From contig JAMQCK010000686.1 in assembly GCA_024196135.1 (NCBI GenBank), positions 1 to 17,727 on the forward strand: a DNA stretch of 17,727 nt, in the 5' to 3' direction. Positions 1 through 8,515 of this stretch are shown here, one piece after another. The notes beneath the pieces were generated by a model. That model was given only the letters and a program-made list of their open reading frames with translations. It made no database searches and was not told the DNA's origin. Made by a program: the position numbers and the translations under genes. The first letter of the stretch is position 1. Each line of letters opens with the position of its first letter. This stretch comes from Pleurotus ostreatus/Saccharomyces cerevisiae fusant (taxonomy: Eukaryota; Opisthokonta).

Positions 1-231
1 GCGAATGGAGCCCCCATTCGGTCCGCTTTCGGGCGCGGTCGTCTTACAACATTTCGAGACGGACGTCGAGTACTCATGACCGCACTCTTTCTACATCTGC
101 TACGCCACATCGACAGCCCACCACCAGCTCGAAGACTTACTCCATTCCGCACGTTCAAAGATCCTCCAATCCCTCTAAACCCCCTCCTGTCACCCGTCAC
201 GGTTACTTCTTCTTTCTTCCTTCCTCCCACC

Positions 232-2045
232 ATGGTCAACACGCCCCGCCTCTACGTCGACCTCATCTTCCGCCAGAGCGGCTGCTTCGCGAACTGGGAT
301 CCGACAACCGTCCTCCGTGTCGGCGACTACGGGACAGTGCGCGAGAACGACGGCGAGCTCGATGTCCAGGGCAACATCTACGACGACGGGTTCGGGGAGA
401 AGTATGGGCTTCAGCTGCCACCGCCGGTCACCAATACGCCATCTGGGGAGTACGTGATCTGCTCGGACGGCGTGAGGCAGACGTCCTTGAGCTCGGATAT
501 ACAGTTGTGAGTGGAGTCGTGTACGGCGCGAAGGGTTGCTGACGCGAGAAACTTCAGAGCTGTCCCTCAGATCGCGAACTGCACACTGAAGGGACAATGG
601 GAAGCGGGTGACGGCGAGAGTGAGTCCATTTTGTTCGCCTCTGGCGCTGTAGCTCATTATGCTAACGCACGTCTGCAGACGCGCTCCTCCTCCTCCCGAA
701 CACCGTGCGCGTCTCCCTCCCAGGATCCTGCAAGCAAGCCCTCGCCGAACGCATCTACGACGACATGAAGGACTTCTCCTTCGTCACCGACGTCTACCAC
801 ACCCCCGACTACGCGCTCTTCGTCAACCACAGCCAGAAGCGGTCCCTTGTGCTCGCGCTGCAGGCCGCGCCACCGGGCGCTAATCCCGTTTCATCTCCCT
901 CAGCACCTTCGACCGCATCTACGCCGCAGGCGCTCGCTTCTGCGCTCGCCTCCGCCATGCCGGACGCCAAGGTCAGCGTCAGCGGGCAGTGGATCGCCAT
1001 CGGGCATGTCGACGTACTGAAGACGAGCACGCCGCTCGACTTCGGGACGGTGACGATGCCGGTCGTCCAGGTCCCTGCTCCTGGGTCAACGAGCTCTACG
1101 CCCTCGGCCGGCGTGCCCAACGGTGGCGCTCAGCCGTCGTCGACGACCAGACCAGAAAAGTCGCTCCATGTGCTCGCTGCCACGCATGACAGCGCCGAGG
1201 ACGCCTCGGAGAGCGGGGTCAAGAACGACGCGCATGCCTCTCCTTCCGCTCACGTCGCACCTGACAAGGCCATCCTTCCTTCCGCCACCGATGCGTGGGA
1301 CCGCGAGCTGCTGGACCGCCTCAACGCCGCCGTCGTGAAGCCATACGAGGTGGGCGTGGATAAGGCAACAGTGGCGACGTCGGCCGCCGAGGTCAACGCG
1401 ATCTTGAGCGAGATGGTTCCCGGGGAGACCACTACGGACAGTGTCACTAGAAAGGTAGCGGTGCTGGCGGCGGCGCAGAAACAGCTAGAGGCATCGAGGG
1501 CGGCGGCCGCGGACTCTACGGTTACTGCCACGGCTTCGACTGCGAATGCGCCGAGCGCGCCGACCACCATCTCAATCACGCACTCATCTCCCGCCTCGCA
1601 CGGCGCACCTTCTTCCGCCCTCCCATTGCAAGCGCCTTCCTCGGTGCCTAGCTCTCAGGCGCCCACCGCAGGTGCCCCTTCAGCGCCTCCGACCAGCGCT
1701 TCGCCTCCCGCTAGTGATCCGTCCGTGCCGGCCACCAACGCTCCGTCCGCGCCAGCCACTAGCGCTCCATCCGCTCCCAGTACCGCACCTACCTCGAGCC
1801 TTCTACCATACGTTCCGCTCTACAAGCTCCAAGTGCTCTCGAAGCCGCTCCTCGTATTTGGCACGCCGCGACTGAAGGATAAGACGAGGATGTTCTTCGA
1901 GAGGGCGGTTGGGAATGGCGAAGGGAAGGCTGCGGAAGATGTAGGAGCGAAGGTCGATGGTGTCGAGGAGATGGGTAATGGGGCGGGTTCGACCGGGTAT
2001 GGGATGACGGACGCTCGTCTCCCTTGGGACGCGGCGGCGTGGTAA
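232..2045 (+). CDS. Gasdermin-like (RCD-1-type) candidate with a large Ala/Pro/Ser-rich insert; function uncertain
   Basis: The gene model has exons 232-506, 558-619 and 679-2045. It stays in frame through both introns and gives 567 residues. The start is ATG 232, in a strong context (CACCATGG) after a pyrimidine tract. An in-frame ATG at 76 would add 52 residues of low-quality sequence and is less likely. Visible layout: residues 1-92 contain a short motif GDYG (31-34) and GNIYDD (47-52). Residues 114-119 are a hydrophobic strand, followed by an amphipathic stretch and a strand-rich segment (about 146-173, TDVYHTPDYALFVN). Residues 211-240 include VSVSGQW. Residues 245-486 are low complexity, mostly Ala, Pro, Ser and Thr. 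YVPLYKLQVL lies at about 490-499, and the tail is charged. Known of the family: fungal gasdermin-like proteins are pore-forming regulated cell-death effectors, and I recall this order of motifs from them. That is recollection, not a search. Odd points: 567 residues is about twice the usual length, and the insert would split the domain. It could instead be an unrelated conserved basidiomycete protein. Confidence 0.6.
507..557 (+). other. Intron 1 of the first gene (51 nt)
   Basis: The donor is GTGAGT at 507-512 and the acceptor is ACTTCAG, ending at 557. A CTGAC-like branch sequence lies near 539-543. Without splicing, the frame stops at the TGA at 508. With splicing, it continues without a stop into exon 2. 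Confidence 0.8.
620..678 (+). other. Intron 2 of the first gene (59 nt)
   Basis: The donor is GTGAGT at 620-625. TGCTAAC at about 659-665 is a near-ideal branch site. The acceptor is GTCTGCAG, ending at 678. Splicing joins exon 2 to the long third exon in a single open frame. Confidence 0.85.
1500..1800 (+). repeat. Ala/Pro/Ser-rich low-complexity coding repeat (APSAP-type units)
   Basis: The stretch encodes irregular repeats of APSAP, PSSAP and ATSAPSAP inside exon 3 of the first gene. The DNA is C-rich on the plus strand. Such tracts are typically disordered and change length easily by slippage. It ends just before the strand-like segment YVPLYKLQVL. Confidence 0.75.
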
Positions 2046-2395
2046 TATAATGCTCTTTGTAATGGAGGTCCCCCAAAAGGTCCCCAGTGAATTTTGGACT
2101 CAGATGACGGCGTGAACAAGTACTTCGCAATCACAATAGATTATACTAATTCTCTGTCCACTTTCCTGACTGGTCATAGAATTCGCGGGCTGCCTTGTTT
2201 TGCCGAAGTTGAACATACCATCACGTGACTTCAACGTGCTGACGCCATCAACATCAAATTTGGTCTGCCCAGAGTCTTGCTTTCGCCTCTCACGTCGTTC
2301 GCGAATCTCACTACAATACCTCTCTTCAAGGTCGAAGGTAATTTGAGCGACATCCTTTGGGTACTATGCACAGCTGACGAGACCCTCAAAGAGAG
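2046..2395. other. Intergenic: 3' flank of the first gene and promoter of the first F-box gene
   Basis: No credible gene lies here. A minus-strand open frame crossing 2231-2668 is antisense to the start of the F-box gene. The stretch holds the shared E-box element at about 2205-2230, plus pyrimidine-rich sequence (CTCTTCAAGG, CTCTCACG) nearer the start codon. Confidence 0.7.
2205..2230 (+). promoter_or_regulatory. Shared F-box-family upstream element, copy 1 (E-box CACGTG)
   Basis: The order is GAAGTTGAACAT, then ACC, then ATCACGTGA. The perfect 8-bp palindrome TCACGTGA sits at 2221-2228 and is the classic form bound by bHLH-zipper factors. It lies about 166 nt upstream of ATG 2396. The same order of blocks is found upstream of two other genes of this family in the window, in the same orientation relative to each gene. 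Confidence 0.55.
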
Positions 2396-3883
2396 ATGCT
2401 TGCCGATACGCTCCTCGAACGCGCCACGCGCATGGCCACTGTCGACATGCAGCGCAGTGGCTTCGTACCCTCCGCCGTCGAGGCTCGGGCTATCAAAGAC
2501 GTAACAAGCGAACTTGAACACAAGATCCCCGCCATAGACGCTGAGATCAGTCGTCTCACCGAGCTCCGCGCCCGAGTTCTCCGACAGTGCGACGTGCAAA
2601 AATCCATCGTCTCCCCCGTTCGCCGCCTCCCACCCGAACTGCTCTCGATCATCTTCTTCGAGGCGCAAGACGACGGCTATGGCGAATTATGGGTCTCAGA
2701 TAGCGTCTTCATCGTGCGGCATATTCTGTCCTGGGTCTGCTCTACCTGGCGTGCAGTCGCTCGAGGTACGCCCGCGCTCTGGCGCCAAATTCCTACGCAG
2801 CTGCACTCGGATACGCTGAAGCCGAAATGGATGGACTTCGCGCAGTATGCTGCCGAAACAGCGGTACTCGCGGGCGGGTTACCGCTCGAGGTGCACCACC
2901 GGGACTCGGCCGGCGATCGCCCATTCCGCGACGTCATGCAGGCGCTGCACCCATATCTGGCGCGGATAGAGTCCATCGACATCCACGGAAGCTTTGCCTT
3001 CTTCGAGGAATTTCCCGAGTATGAGCTTCCCGCGCTGTCCAACGTGGTCATGCGGATGAACGGCGAACTGACGGACCGCCCCATGGACTTTCTCGTCAGG
3101 TTTCCAGCGCTTCGGTCCCTGGAAGTTTGCTACCGCAACCTTCACGACAGATATCCACTAGACCAACTGCCTCATTTGCCATCCCTCCCCGGCCTGACAC
3201 ACCTCACATTCATCTATCGGGCAGCCTTCTCCCAAACAACACTTCTTCGAGCATTAAACGCGTGCGCAGGAACTCTCGTTGTGCTGGAATTGCGTATCAC
3301 GATAGTGCATACCGATGACTCACCCGACCCGGTTACTCCTCTATGGATGAAGTTATTACTTAGGCTGACGCTGGACGCCGCCGCTTTCGAGCTGCTGGAC
3401 AACCTGGTTGTTCCGGCACTCGAAGATATTGACATACGCAATATGCTGCCCGCGGTGCATGGCGATCATTTCCCTACCTTGTCGGCCTTCCTTTCGCGCC
3501 CATCTGCACCTCAAGAGATCAGCGTATTCACCACGTCTGTGTCCGTGTCCCAGACGGCGACATTCCTTCGATGCTTGGAGCAGTTGGACACACTCACCGA
3601 TATATACATCATCGGCGCGGGGTTTGTAGGCCTGGAGTACGAACAGATCTTCGCACGTCTCACGTGCACCGAGGACGACCCGCCGCTCCTTCCGGAGCTC
3701 ACTGAGCTCGCGGGCTGGCTGAGTCGTATGCCACCACCATCGCCGCAGGCGGTGGAGGTGCTAGAGAAGATGGTCGCGTCAAGGAGGGTCCCTCGTATAT
3801 GTGCGGCGCGCGAGGTGGCCGCGCTGGAGACGGTGGACATCGAGTGGAAAGGAAGGCATATCAGCTATAGCAATAGAGAGTAG
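2396..3883 (+). CDS. F-box-like protein, intact (Agaricomycete expansion family)
   Basis: A single exon encodes 495 residues. Residues 1-30 contain the family opening RATRMATVDMQRSGFVPS. Residues about 32-66 form a coiled coil (SELEHKI, DAEISRLTELRARVL). The F-box begins at about 72 with SPVRRLPPELLSIIF and continues through LSWVCSTWRAVARGTPALW (about 111-129). The rest is a long, irregular, leucine-rich region without canonical LRR spacing. The C-terminus has the family blocks FARLTC...PPLLP and ASRRVPRICAAREVAALE. F-box proteins bind Skp1 through the F-box and present substrates to an SCF ubiquitin ligase; the substrate here is unknown. The start at 2396 is supported because the paralog at 12898-14394 begins at the matching residue. 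There are no lesions. It is the best complete plus-strand copy and can serve as reference for the damaged neighbours. Confidence 0.88.
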   Translation: MLADTLLERATRMATVDMQRSGFVPSAVEARAIKDVTSELEHKIPAIDAEISRLTELRARVLRQCDVQKSIVSPVRRLPPELLSIIFFEAQDDGYGELWVSDSVFIVRHILSWVCSTWRAVARGTPALWRQIPTQLHSDTLKPKWMDFAQYAAETAVLAGGLPLEVHHRDSAGDRPFRDVMQALHPYLARIESIDIHGSFAFFEEFPEYELPALSNVVMRMNGELTDRPMDFLVRFPALRSLEVCYRNLHDRYPLDQLPHLPSLPGLTHLTFIYRAAFSQTTLLRALNACAGTLVVLELRITIVHTDDSPDPVTPLWMKLLLRLTLDAAAFELLDNLVVPALEDIDIRNMLPAVHGDHFPTLSAFLSRPSAPQEISVFTTSVSVSQTATFLRCLEQLDTLTDIYIIGAGFVGLEYEQIFARLTCTEDDPPLLPELTELAGWLSRMPPPSPQAVEVLEKMVASRRVPRICAAREVAALETVDIEWKGRHISYSNRE

Positions 3884-4543
3884 TCTCGTTACAAGCGCTA
3901 CTCACCGTATCTGTATATGTCCTTTTATGACCTTCAATGGGTAAATCGTGCTCATTCCAAGTGTCGAAGCTGTGCAAGCCGCAAGTGCCCGAGTTTGTCG
4001 TTCATCTCCATTTTGCCGCAACGAAAGAGCAAGGTGAGGTCGCGGAGGGTGTCGAGGAGAGAAACGGTGATGATAGATAAACAGGCACTGGATACTTGGC
4101 CGCGGGATTTGAAAGATGGACTTGTAATTCACGAAACTCGGCGAATGCGGCTGGGGACGAAGTAGCAATGTAGGATGGTATTCGAACTATGTTTTAATGG
4201 AGTCATCACCATCCTAGCCTGGGTGCTCTATAGCTCAATATGCCCTTCGGCCCTCGAGTGCGGATACTGCTGATCAAGTTCCGACGCCGAACTTGAACAT
4301 GCGTATCATATGATCATGGGATACTTAGCACGCGCTTACATCGAACACCAACACATTCGGTAGGAATGTGACCGTAAATTGAGACATGCATGGTATGTCA
4401 CGCAGTAGACGCGTTTTCGGGGTCTCAACGCTACGCTCATCAGCACTCCCTTTGTCCCATCTTACTAGGTGTGTAATTCTCGGAGTCTGCTTTTGTCTTC
4501 GCTCATTGGGACAATATGTCAGAGCTCGTACTGCAGTGCGATC
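3884..4543. other. Intergenic between F-box copies 1 and 2
   Basis: No convincing gene was found. Two short opposed open frames of about 82 and 88 codons overlap at about 3902-4168. They look like chance frames: biased composition, no recognisable motif, and both strands open at once. The right part carries the shared E-box element (4289-4317) and the leader of the second F-box gene. Confidence 0.6.
4289..4317 (+). promoter_or_regulatory. Shared F-box-family upstream element, copy 2 (E-box CATATG)
   Basis: The order is GAACTTGAACAT, then GCGT, then ATCATATGATC. It matches copy 1 block by block, with CATATG in place of CACGTG. It lies about 227 nt upstream of the preferred start codon at 4544. 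Confidence 0.5.
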
Positions 4544-5851
4544 ATGCGCGCCGTACAGCTCCTCAAGCAGGCGACTTCTCTTGCAAACATCGAAGTGCAG
4601 CGCAGCGGCTACGTCCCCTCTCCTCAGCACGCTCGGCAGATCCAAGACATGTCGCAGGCGCTATCCACAGAGCTCTCCAACATCGAAGCTGAGGTCGCGC
4701 TTCTGCAGCAACTACATAGGCGGATCACCGTCCAGTTAGACATCCACAACTCAATCCTGTCGCCCATCCGATGCCTCCCGCTCGAGCTGCTCTCCGAGAT
4801 CTTCGCCATCCTCTATGACCGCGAGGACGAGACGGGCGGCAAGATGTACATGATCATCTACGTGCTCTCGCGCGTCTGCAGCACGTGGCGCGTGCTCTCG
4901 CGGGCGACGCCGCGGTTTTGGGCCAGGATCCCGACGGCCGTCTTCTCGGTGCAGCACAACGTATCCTTCACCCATATTCATCACATACCAGACCATATCT
5001 TGCTCTCTGGCACGCTCCCCCTCTGCCTGACGCACGTTGAGCCGGACAACGATGAGCTCCTCAAAGAGTTCCTTCAGGCATTTGAACCGCATCTGGCACG
5101 TATCGGACACATCGACTTCGACGGCAGCTGCGCTTACTTTGCAGCCATCGGCAAGGACCTCCGCATGCCGAACGCAGTCGAAGCCGGGATGGCGCTCTCG
5201 GGACCTCTTCTTCCTGGCACGCTCGACTTTCTAGGAAACTCGCCGGCGCTCAGAACTGTCGAGCTGTTCCATATTTTTCGGGATGGGGTCAATTACGCGC
5301 CTGAATTCCGATTCCCCGCACTCCCAGCCCTTACTTGGCTCACGCTCGAGTTCCGCGGGATCATCAGCACGGACGCAGTCCTGGAGACGCTGTATGCATG
5401 TCGTAACAGCCTGAAGCACCTATCCCTGCATCTGTACTGTGCTCAAGGTCCCTGCACGGCCAGACCTGTCGAATTCGTTGCGCTCAGGTACCTCCATGTG
5501 GGCAGGGGAGCATATACGGTGCTCGCATATCTCGGGACAGCAAAACTGGATATCTTACAAGTATCCACCGAGCTACAACCGCACGGCGCCCTTACGACGA
5601 TGGAGTCGGCGGGGCACCCACTCCCCGTTCTGAGCGCCTTCATCTCGCGCATGCCTCGCCCTCGAAGACTTCAGGAATTGCATATTGGTACTATTACACG
5701 CAGCACGGACTCGTTTGCGAGCTTGTTGGACATCGTCGACGAGTTGCAGGAGCTTCACATCAGGGATGATTCTGATGATGGACTGCTTTCCGAAGGCTGG
5801 CTTGCCTGCTTAACGTGTGGCGACGATCGAGCCCACGCCTTCCAGGCCTGA
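4544..5851 (+). CDS. F-box-like protein with a frameshifted C-terminus (probably recently damaged)
   Basis: As it stands, the open frame from ATG 4544 encodes 435 residues. A GTG 25 codons upstream in the same frame (4469) is not preferred, because the family opening aligns at 4544 (residue 1 on, IEVQRSGYVPS). Residues about 34-66 are a coiled coil. The F-box runs from about 72 (SPIRCLPLELLSEIF) through LSRVCSTWRVLSRATPRFW. The middle is irregular and leucine-rich. Near the end, the family block FARLTC...PPLLP appears as LACLTCGDD and then loses register, stopping at TGA 5849. The missing tail is readable in another frame (5836-5976), so one base has probably been lost between about 5820 and 5837. 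About 45 C-terminal residues would be replaced by a short unrelated tail. The F-box itself is intact, so a truncated adaptor could still bind Skp1. A sequencing error is an alternative. Confidence 0.75.
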   Translation: MRAVQLLKQATSLANIEVQRSGYVPSPQHARQIQDMSQALSTELSNIEAEVALLQQLHRRITVQLDIHNSILSPIRCLPLELLSEIFAILYDREDETGGKMYMIIYVLSRVCSTWRVLSRATPRFWARIPTAVFSVQHNVSFTHIHHIPDHILLSGTLPLCLTHVEPDNDELLKEFLQAFEPHLARIGHIDFDGSCAYFAAIGKDLRMPNAVEAGMALSGPLLPGTLDFLGNSPALRTVELFHIFRDGVNYAPEFRFPALPALTWLTLEFRGIISTDAVLETLYACRNSLKHLSLHLYCAQGPCTARPVEFVALRYLHVGRGAYTVLAYLGTAKLDILQVSTELQPHGALTTMESAGHPLPVLSAFISRMPRPRRLQELHIGTITRSTDSFASLLDIVDELQELHIRDDSDDGLLSEGWLACLTCGDDRAHAFQA

Positions 5852-5976
5852 AGAAAATTCGAGTATCCCTAGACGGGCGACTGAGGAACAAGGCGAGAGT
5901 GGAGTTCGCTCTGGAGAAGATGTTGGATTCCCGAAAGGCGCGACAGTTATGCGCTTCTGGCGACGTGTGTACGTAG
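5836..5976 (+). pseudogene. Out-of-frame C-terminal remnant of the second F-box gene
   Basis: In the frame beginning at 5836, the DNA reads RLPGLKKIRVSL, then FALEKMLDSRKARQLCAS, and stops at TAG 5974-5976. This matches the family ending (PLLPRL ... LQEMIASRRVPRVCASREV) but in a different frame from the gene body. It shows that the ancestral gene extended to about 5976 and that the frame break is recent enough for the tail to remain recognisable. Confidence 0.7.
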
Positions 5977-6071
5977 AGACGTGTAATACCTTGGATGATG
6001 AACTTCAGACGAAGTCAAGAGGGTGTGTGCCTCGAGGTTCGAATTGTTCAGGCATTTATTGGCAGAATATA

Positions 6072-7173
6072 CACGGATGGAAGGACTGAGCGAGTAACCT
6101 TGCTGAGAGCGCGATGCTCGATGGTAGCCTGCCACTCGAGATTCACCACCAAGATGCTGCTCGTGATGCTCCTTTTTTCGACGTCGTACAGGCACTGGGA
6201 CCGCATCTATCGCGCGTCGAATCCATCTCTGTCCAGGGTCAATTCTCGCTCTTCGAAACAGTTCGGGGGACCAGCTTGCCATCCCTGCGCAACGTGTTCA
6301 TGGAGATGCGCGACTGGGAGGCGAGACAGCCCCTGCACTTCTTGACTGGGTCCCCCGCGCTAGAGAGTTTGGACGTGCAGTAACTTTGACACAGATGCCG
6401 AGTACCCGTGGCTCACGTTAATGCGCTTCCCTCCGCTGCCTGGCCTGACGAGCCTGTCGCTTGAGGTCCATGCAGTGGTCTCGCGGGCGGCGCTGCTGGA
6501 GGCGCTGGACGCCTGCGCGCTTACACTCGTCGACCTCAGCCTGCACCTGCAATGCAGCAGCAGCGCGTCGAGATCGATGAACCCCATCCATTTTGATGTC
6601 CTGCGGGACCTCGCGCTAGGGGACGCCGCGTACCATATCTTGGACGACCCCGCCGCGCCAGAACTCTGGCACATCGGCCTGCACGCTATGGTCGCCCTAC
6701 TCGACGGTGATCCGTTCCCGACTCTGTCTACCTTTCTCTCGCGCCCGTGCGCACCCCGCGCGCTCGAGAAGCTGACTGTTGCCGTATCTGTCGACGAAAC
6801 GGAGACCTTCCTCCAATGCCTGGAGCAGATGGAGGAGCTCGCCCATCTGGAGATCCAGAGCACCGCGTTCGACGGGCTGGCGCACGAGAGCGTCTTCGCC
6901 CGGCTGACGTGCTCGGACGACAGGCCGCCGCTCCTCCCCCGGCTCAAGTTGCTCGAGGTTTCTCTCCCACCGCTGGAGCAGCAATCATCGCGGGCGGGGA
7001 CCGCGTTGGAAGAGATGATCGCCTCGAGGAGGGTGCCGCGCGTATGCGCTTCGCGTGAGGTATTGGCGCTAGAGAAGGTGGAGATCAACTCAGAGGGAAT
7101 CAAGGAGGACCAGTCCGACGAAAGCGATGCGTGCGAGGATAGCGAAGGGGAGAACGAAGAGGAAGGGGAGTAA
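6072..7173 (+). pseudogene. F-box-family pseudogene: 5'-truncated and frameshifted
   Basis: The homology starts abruptly at about 6072, within the region after the F-box: LAESAML then LPLEIHHQD from 6096, matching AAESAVL and LPLEIHHQD of the gene at 12898-14394. The N-terminal coiled coil and F-box are missing. Weak traces of the preceding block may lie at about 6030-6070 (CTCGAGG, TTGGCAGAAT). An extra A at 6382-6383 (CAGTAAC where the paralog has the pattern for Gln-Tyr-Phe) creates a TAA and shifts the frame. Downstream, 6385-7173 is open and well preserved. It has the family blocks FARLTC, PPLLP and ASRRVPRVCASREV and a long acidic tail (EGENEEEGE). A 250-residue protein could be read from ATG 6421, but it would lack the F-box. 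It sits only about 100 bp after the second F-box gene, so a deletion probably fused the two loci. Confidence 0.8.
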
Positions 7174-7220
7174 TCGTACATTTATGCTACTAGTATGTTG
7201 ACGACGAATTGCATCGCAGG

Positions 7221-7400
7221 CTACTGAATCGACGTTGTCGACGTCGAGGTCTTGAATTTGAGTGGAATTAAGATCGACAGCGACGAGGGCGAGACACTGC
7301 TCACCGCCAGCAACAAGCGCAGGAGTCTGGTCACCGAGATCATCAGCGCGAGCATAACCATCAGAATGATCACTGACAATACACGAGCACGTCCTGCCAT
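7221..7400 (-). CDS. Possible 59-residue single-pass membrane protein
   Basis: The minus-strand ATG at 7400 lies in a strong context (AAAATGGC). The frame encodes a basic start (AGRAR), then a hydrophobic helix of about 20 residues (VLSVIILMVMLALMI), a short basic patch and a Ser/Thr-rich tail. An upstream in-frame ATG at 7439 would add 13 residues. No family is recognised. Against it: it is short, no splice sites are needed or evident, and it sits in the 3' flank of a pseudogene. For it: the helix is a clean transmembrane candidate and the start context is good. Treat it as a candidate only. Confidence 0.25.
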   Translation of the reverse strand: MAGRARVLSVIILMVMLALMISVTRLLRLLLAVSSVSPSSLSILIPLKFKTSTSTTSIQ

Positions 7401-7482
7401 TTTACGAACCCCTTGGGCCTTGAGGATCACTGGCATCAACCGGACGTATCAACGAGCGGAAGAAGAATTTTTGATTGTTGAT

Positions 7483-7518
7483 GTGATCCGCGACCATAAA
7501 GGACAGGGTGATCCGCGA
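7483..7518 (+). repeat. Direct repeat GTGATCCGCGA, two copies
   Basis: There are identical 11-mers at 7483-7493 and 7508-7518, 25 bp apart. This could be a paired protein-binding site or chance. Confidence 0.6.
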
Positions 7519-7766
7519 AGGACAAGGCTTGCCTAATCGGGTACAAAGGGATCAGAAGCGAGACCCGATGAGACGGTAGGATTGGGGTGAGCGGGAGGTG
7601 CGGGTCATAATGCGGAATGATCTCATTAGAAAGAGTAAGTGCCAAAGACGTGGGGCAGAAAGGAAAATACCAGGCTAGTACAAGAAGGTCAATGAGAGGA
7701 TCAGGCGCGCGAGGAGAAAAGACGTCGAGGGATGACCGCAAAACAGATCTCCGTCTGTCCTCAGCG

Positions 7767-7782
7767 CTGCTCTCGAGAGCAG
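7767..7782. repeat. Perfect 16-bp palindrome (CTGCTCTCGAGAGCAG)
   Basis: Every base pairs with its reverse complement, with no spacer. It lies 36 bp before a second perfect palindrome. Either could be a dimeric protein-binding site; no function can be shown. Confidence 0.8.
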
Positions 7783-7818
7783 GGCACCCAAGGGAGAAAG
7801 ATGAGACCGAGCTCATTT

Positions 7819-7835
7819 CAGGCGCCCGGCGCCTG
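7819..7835. repeat. Perfect palindrome CAGGCGCC-C-GGCGCCTG
   Basis: There are two 8-bp arms with one central base. It is GC-rich and could also form a tight hairpin. Confidence 0.8.
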
Positions 7836-8292
7836 TTGAAGGCGTCTGCCGCAATTGCGGTGCATCACGCGATGGCGGACCGCGTCGGTGGTTCGATATC
7901 TGTGGAAGCGTCAACAGGAGTTGTAGGATCGGCGAAAGGCTGGGAAGCAGCGCGGGGGAAATGTATACTTATGAGCGCAGCGTCGAACATAGGCGTTGCC
8001 ACACGGTGAAGGGAAGATATCGGGCGATGAAGTTCGCCGCATGCGGAGGAAAGGTGCCGGATGATGGCGAAGGGCGCTGTATGAGGAAGGCGAAGAACAG
8101 ACGCGGTATGTCGATGACGAATGCGACGAAATGAGGCGAGCGCGCCCGGGAGAAAGACGGCGGCGCGTAAGGAAGGACCGGGCCAAAAGAGCACTGGCGA
8201 TGGTCAATCAGGAAGGACGGCGCTGTATGGAGAAGAACTTCGGAAGATGAAAGCCAGCGGTCTATGCGATCTGATAGCGCTAAGGATCAACA

Positions 8293-8307
8293 GATGAACT
8301 GTTCATC
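8293..8307. repeat. Palindrome GATGAAC-T-GTTCATC
   Basis: It has 7-bp arms with one central base. It lies just downstream of the CTGATAGCGCT motif at 8271. Confidence 0.7.
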
Positions 8308-8515
8308 AGCATCATGCGCACCGCTATCATGCTGGGGTATACAGTTGACGAGACGGAGCTACGCTGGCGGCGGGGTGGGCAATGCACTCGGCGGGACGAG
8401 GTGTGCATCTGATGGGGCTGGCTATACATTCGGCGGTGAGAGCTCTACTGGAGCTATTGAGTCAGTACGTACACACAGCACTGAGGTGGACCCATACCTC
8501 CCATCGCGCTGACTG

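Noticed and set aside
76..231. Upstream in-frame ATG adding 52 residues to the first gene
   Set aside because: The segment looks like leader sequence (pyrimidine-rich, Pro/Leu-rich translation). ATG 232 has a much better context.
3902..4168. Opposed short open frames between F-box copies 1 and 2
   Set aside because: Both strands are open over the same bases, neither has a motif, and the region is a normal intergenic spacer.
6020..6045. GGTTCGAATT, resembling a tRNA T-loop
   Set aside because: No matching acceptor, D or anticodon arms around it. It lies in the decayed F-box junction.
6360..7181. 273-codon open frame on the minus strand
   Set aside because: It is antisense to the F-box pseudogene, whose plus-strand frame shows clear family homology. 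The minus frame is Ser/Arg-rich with no motif.
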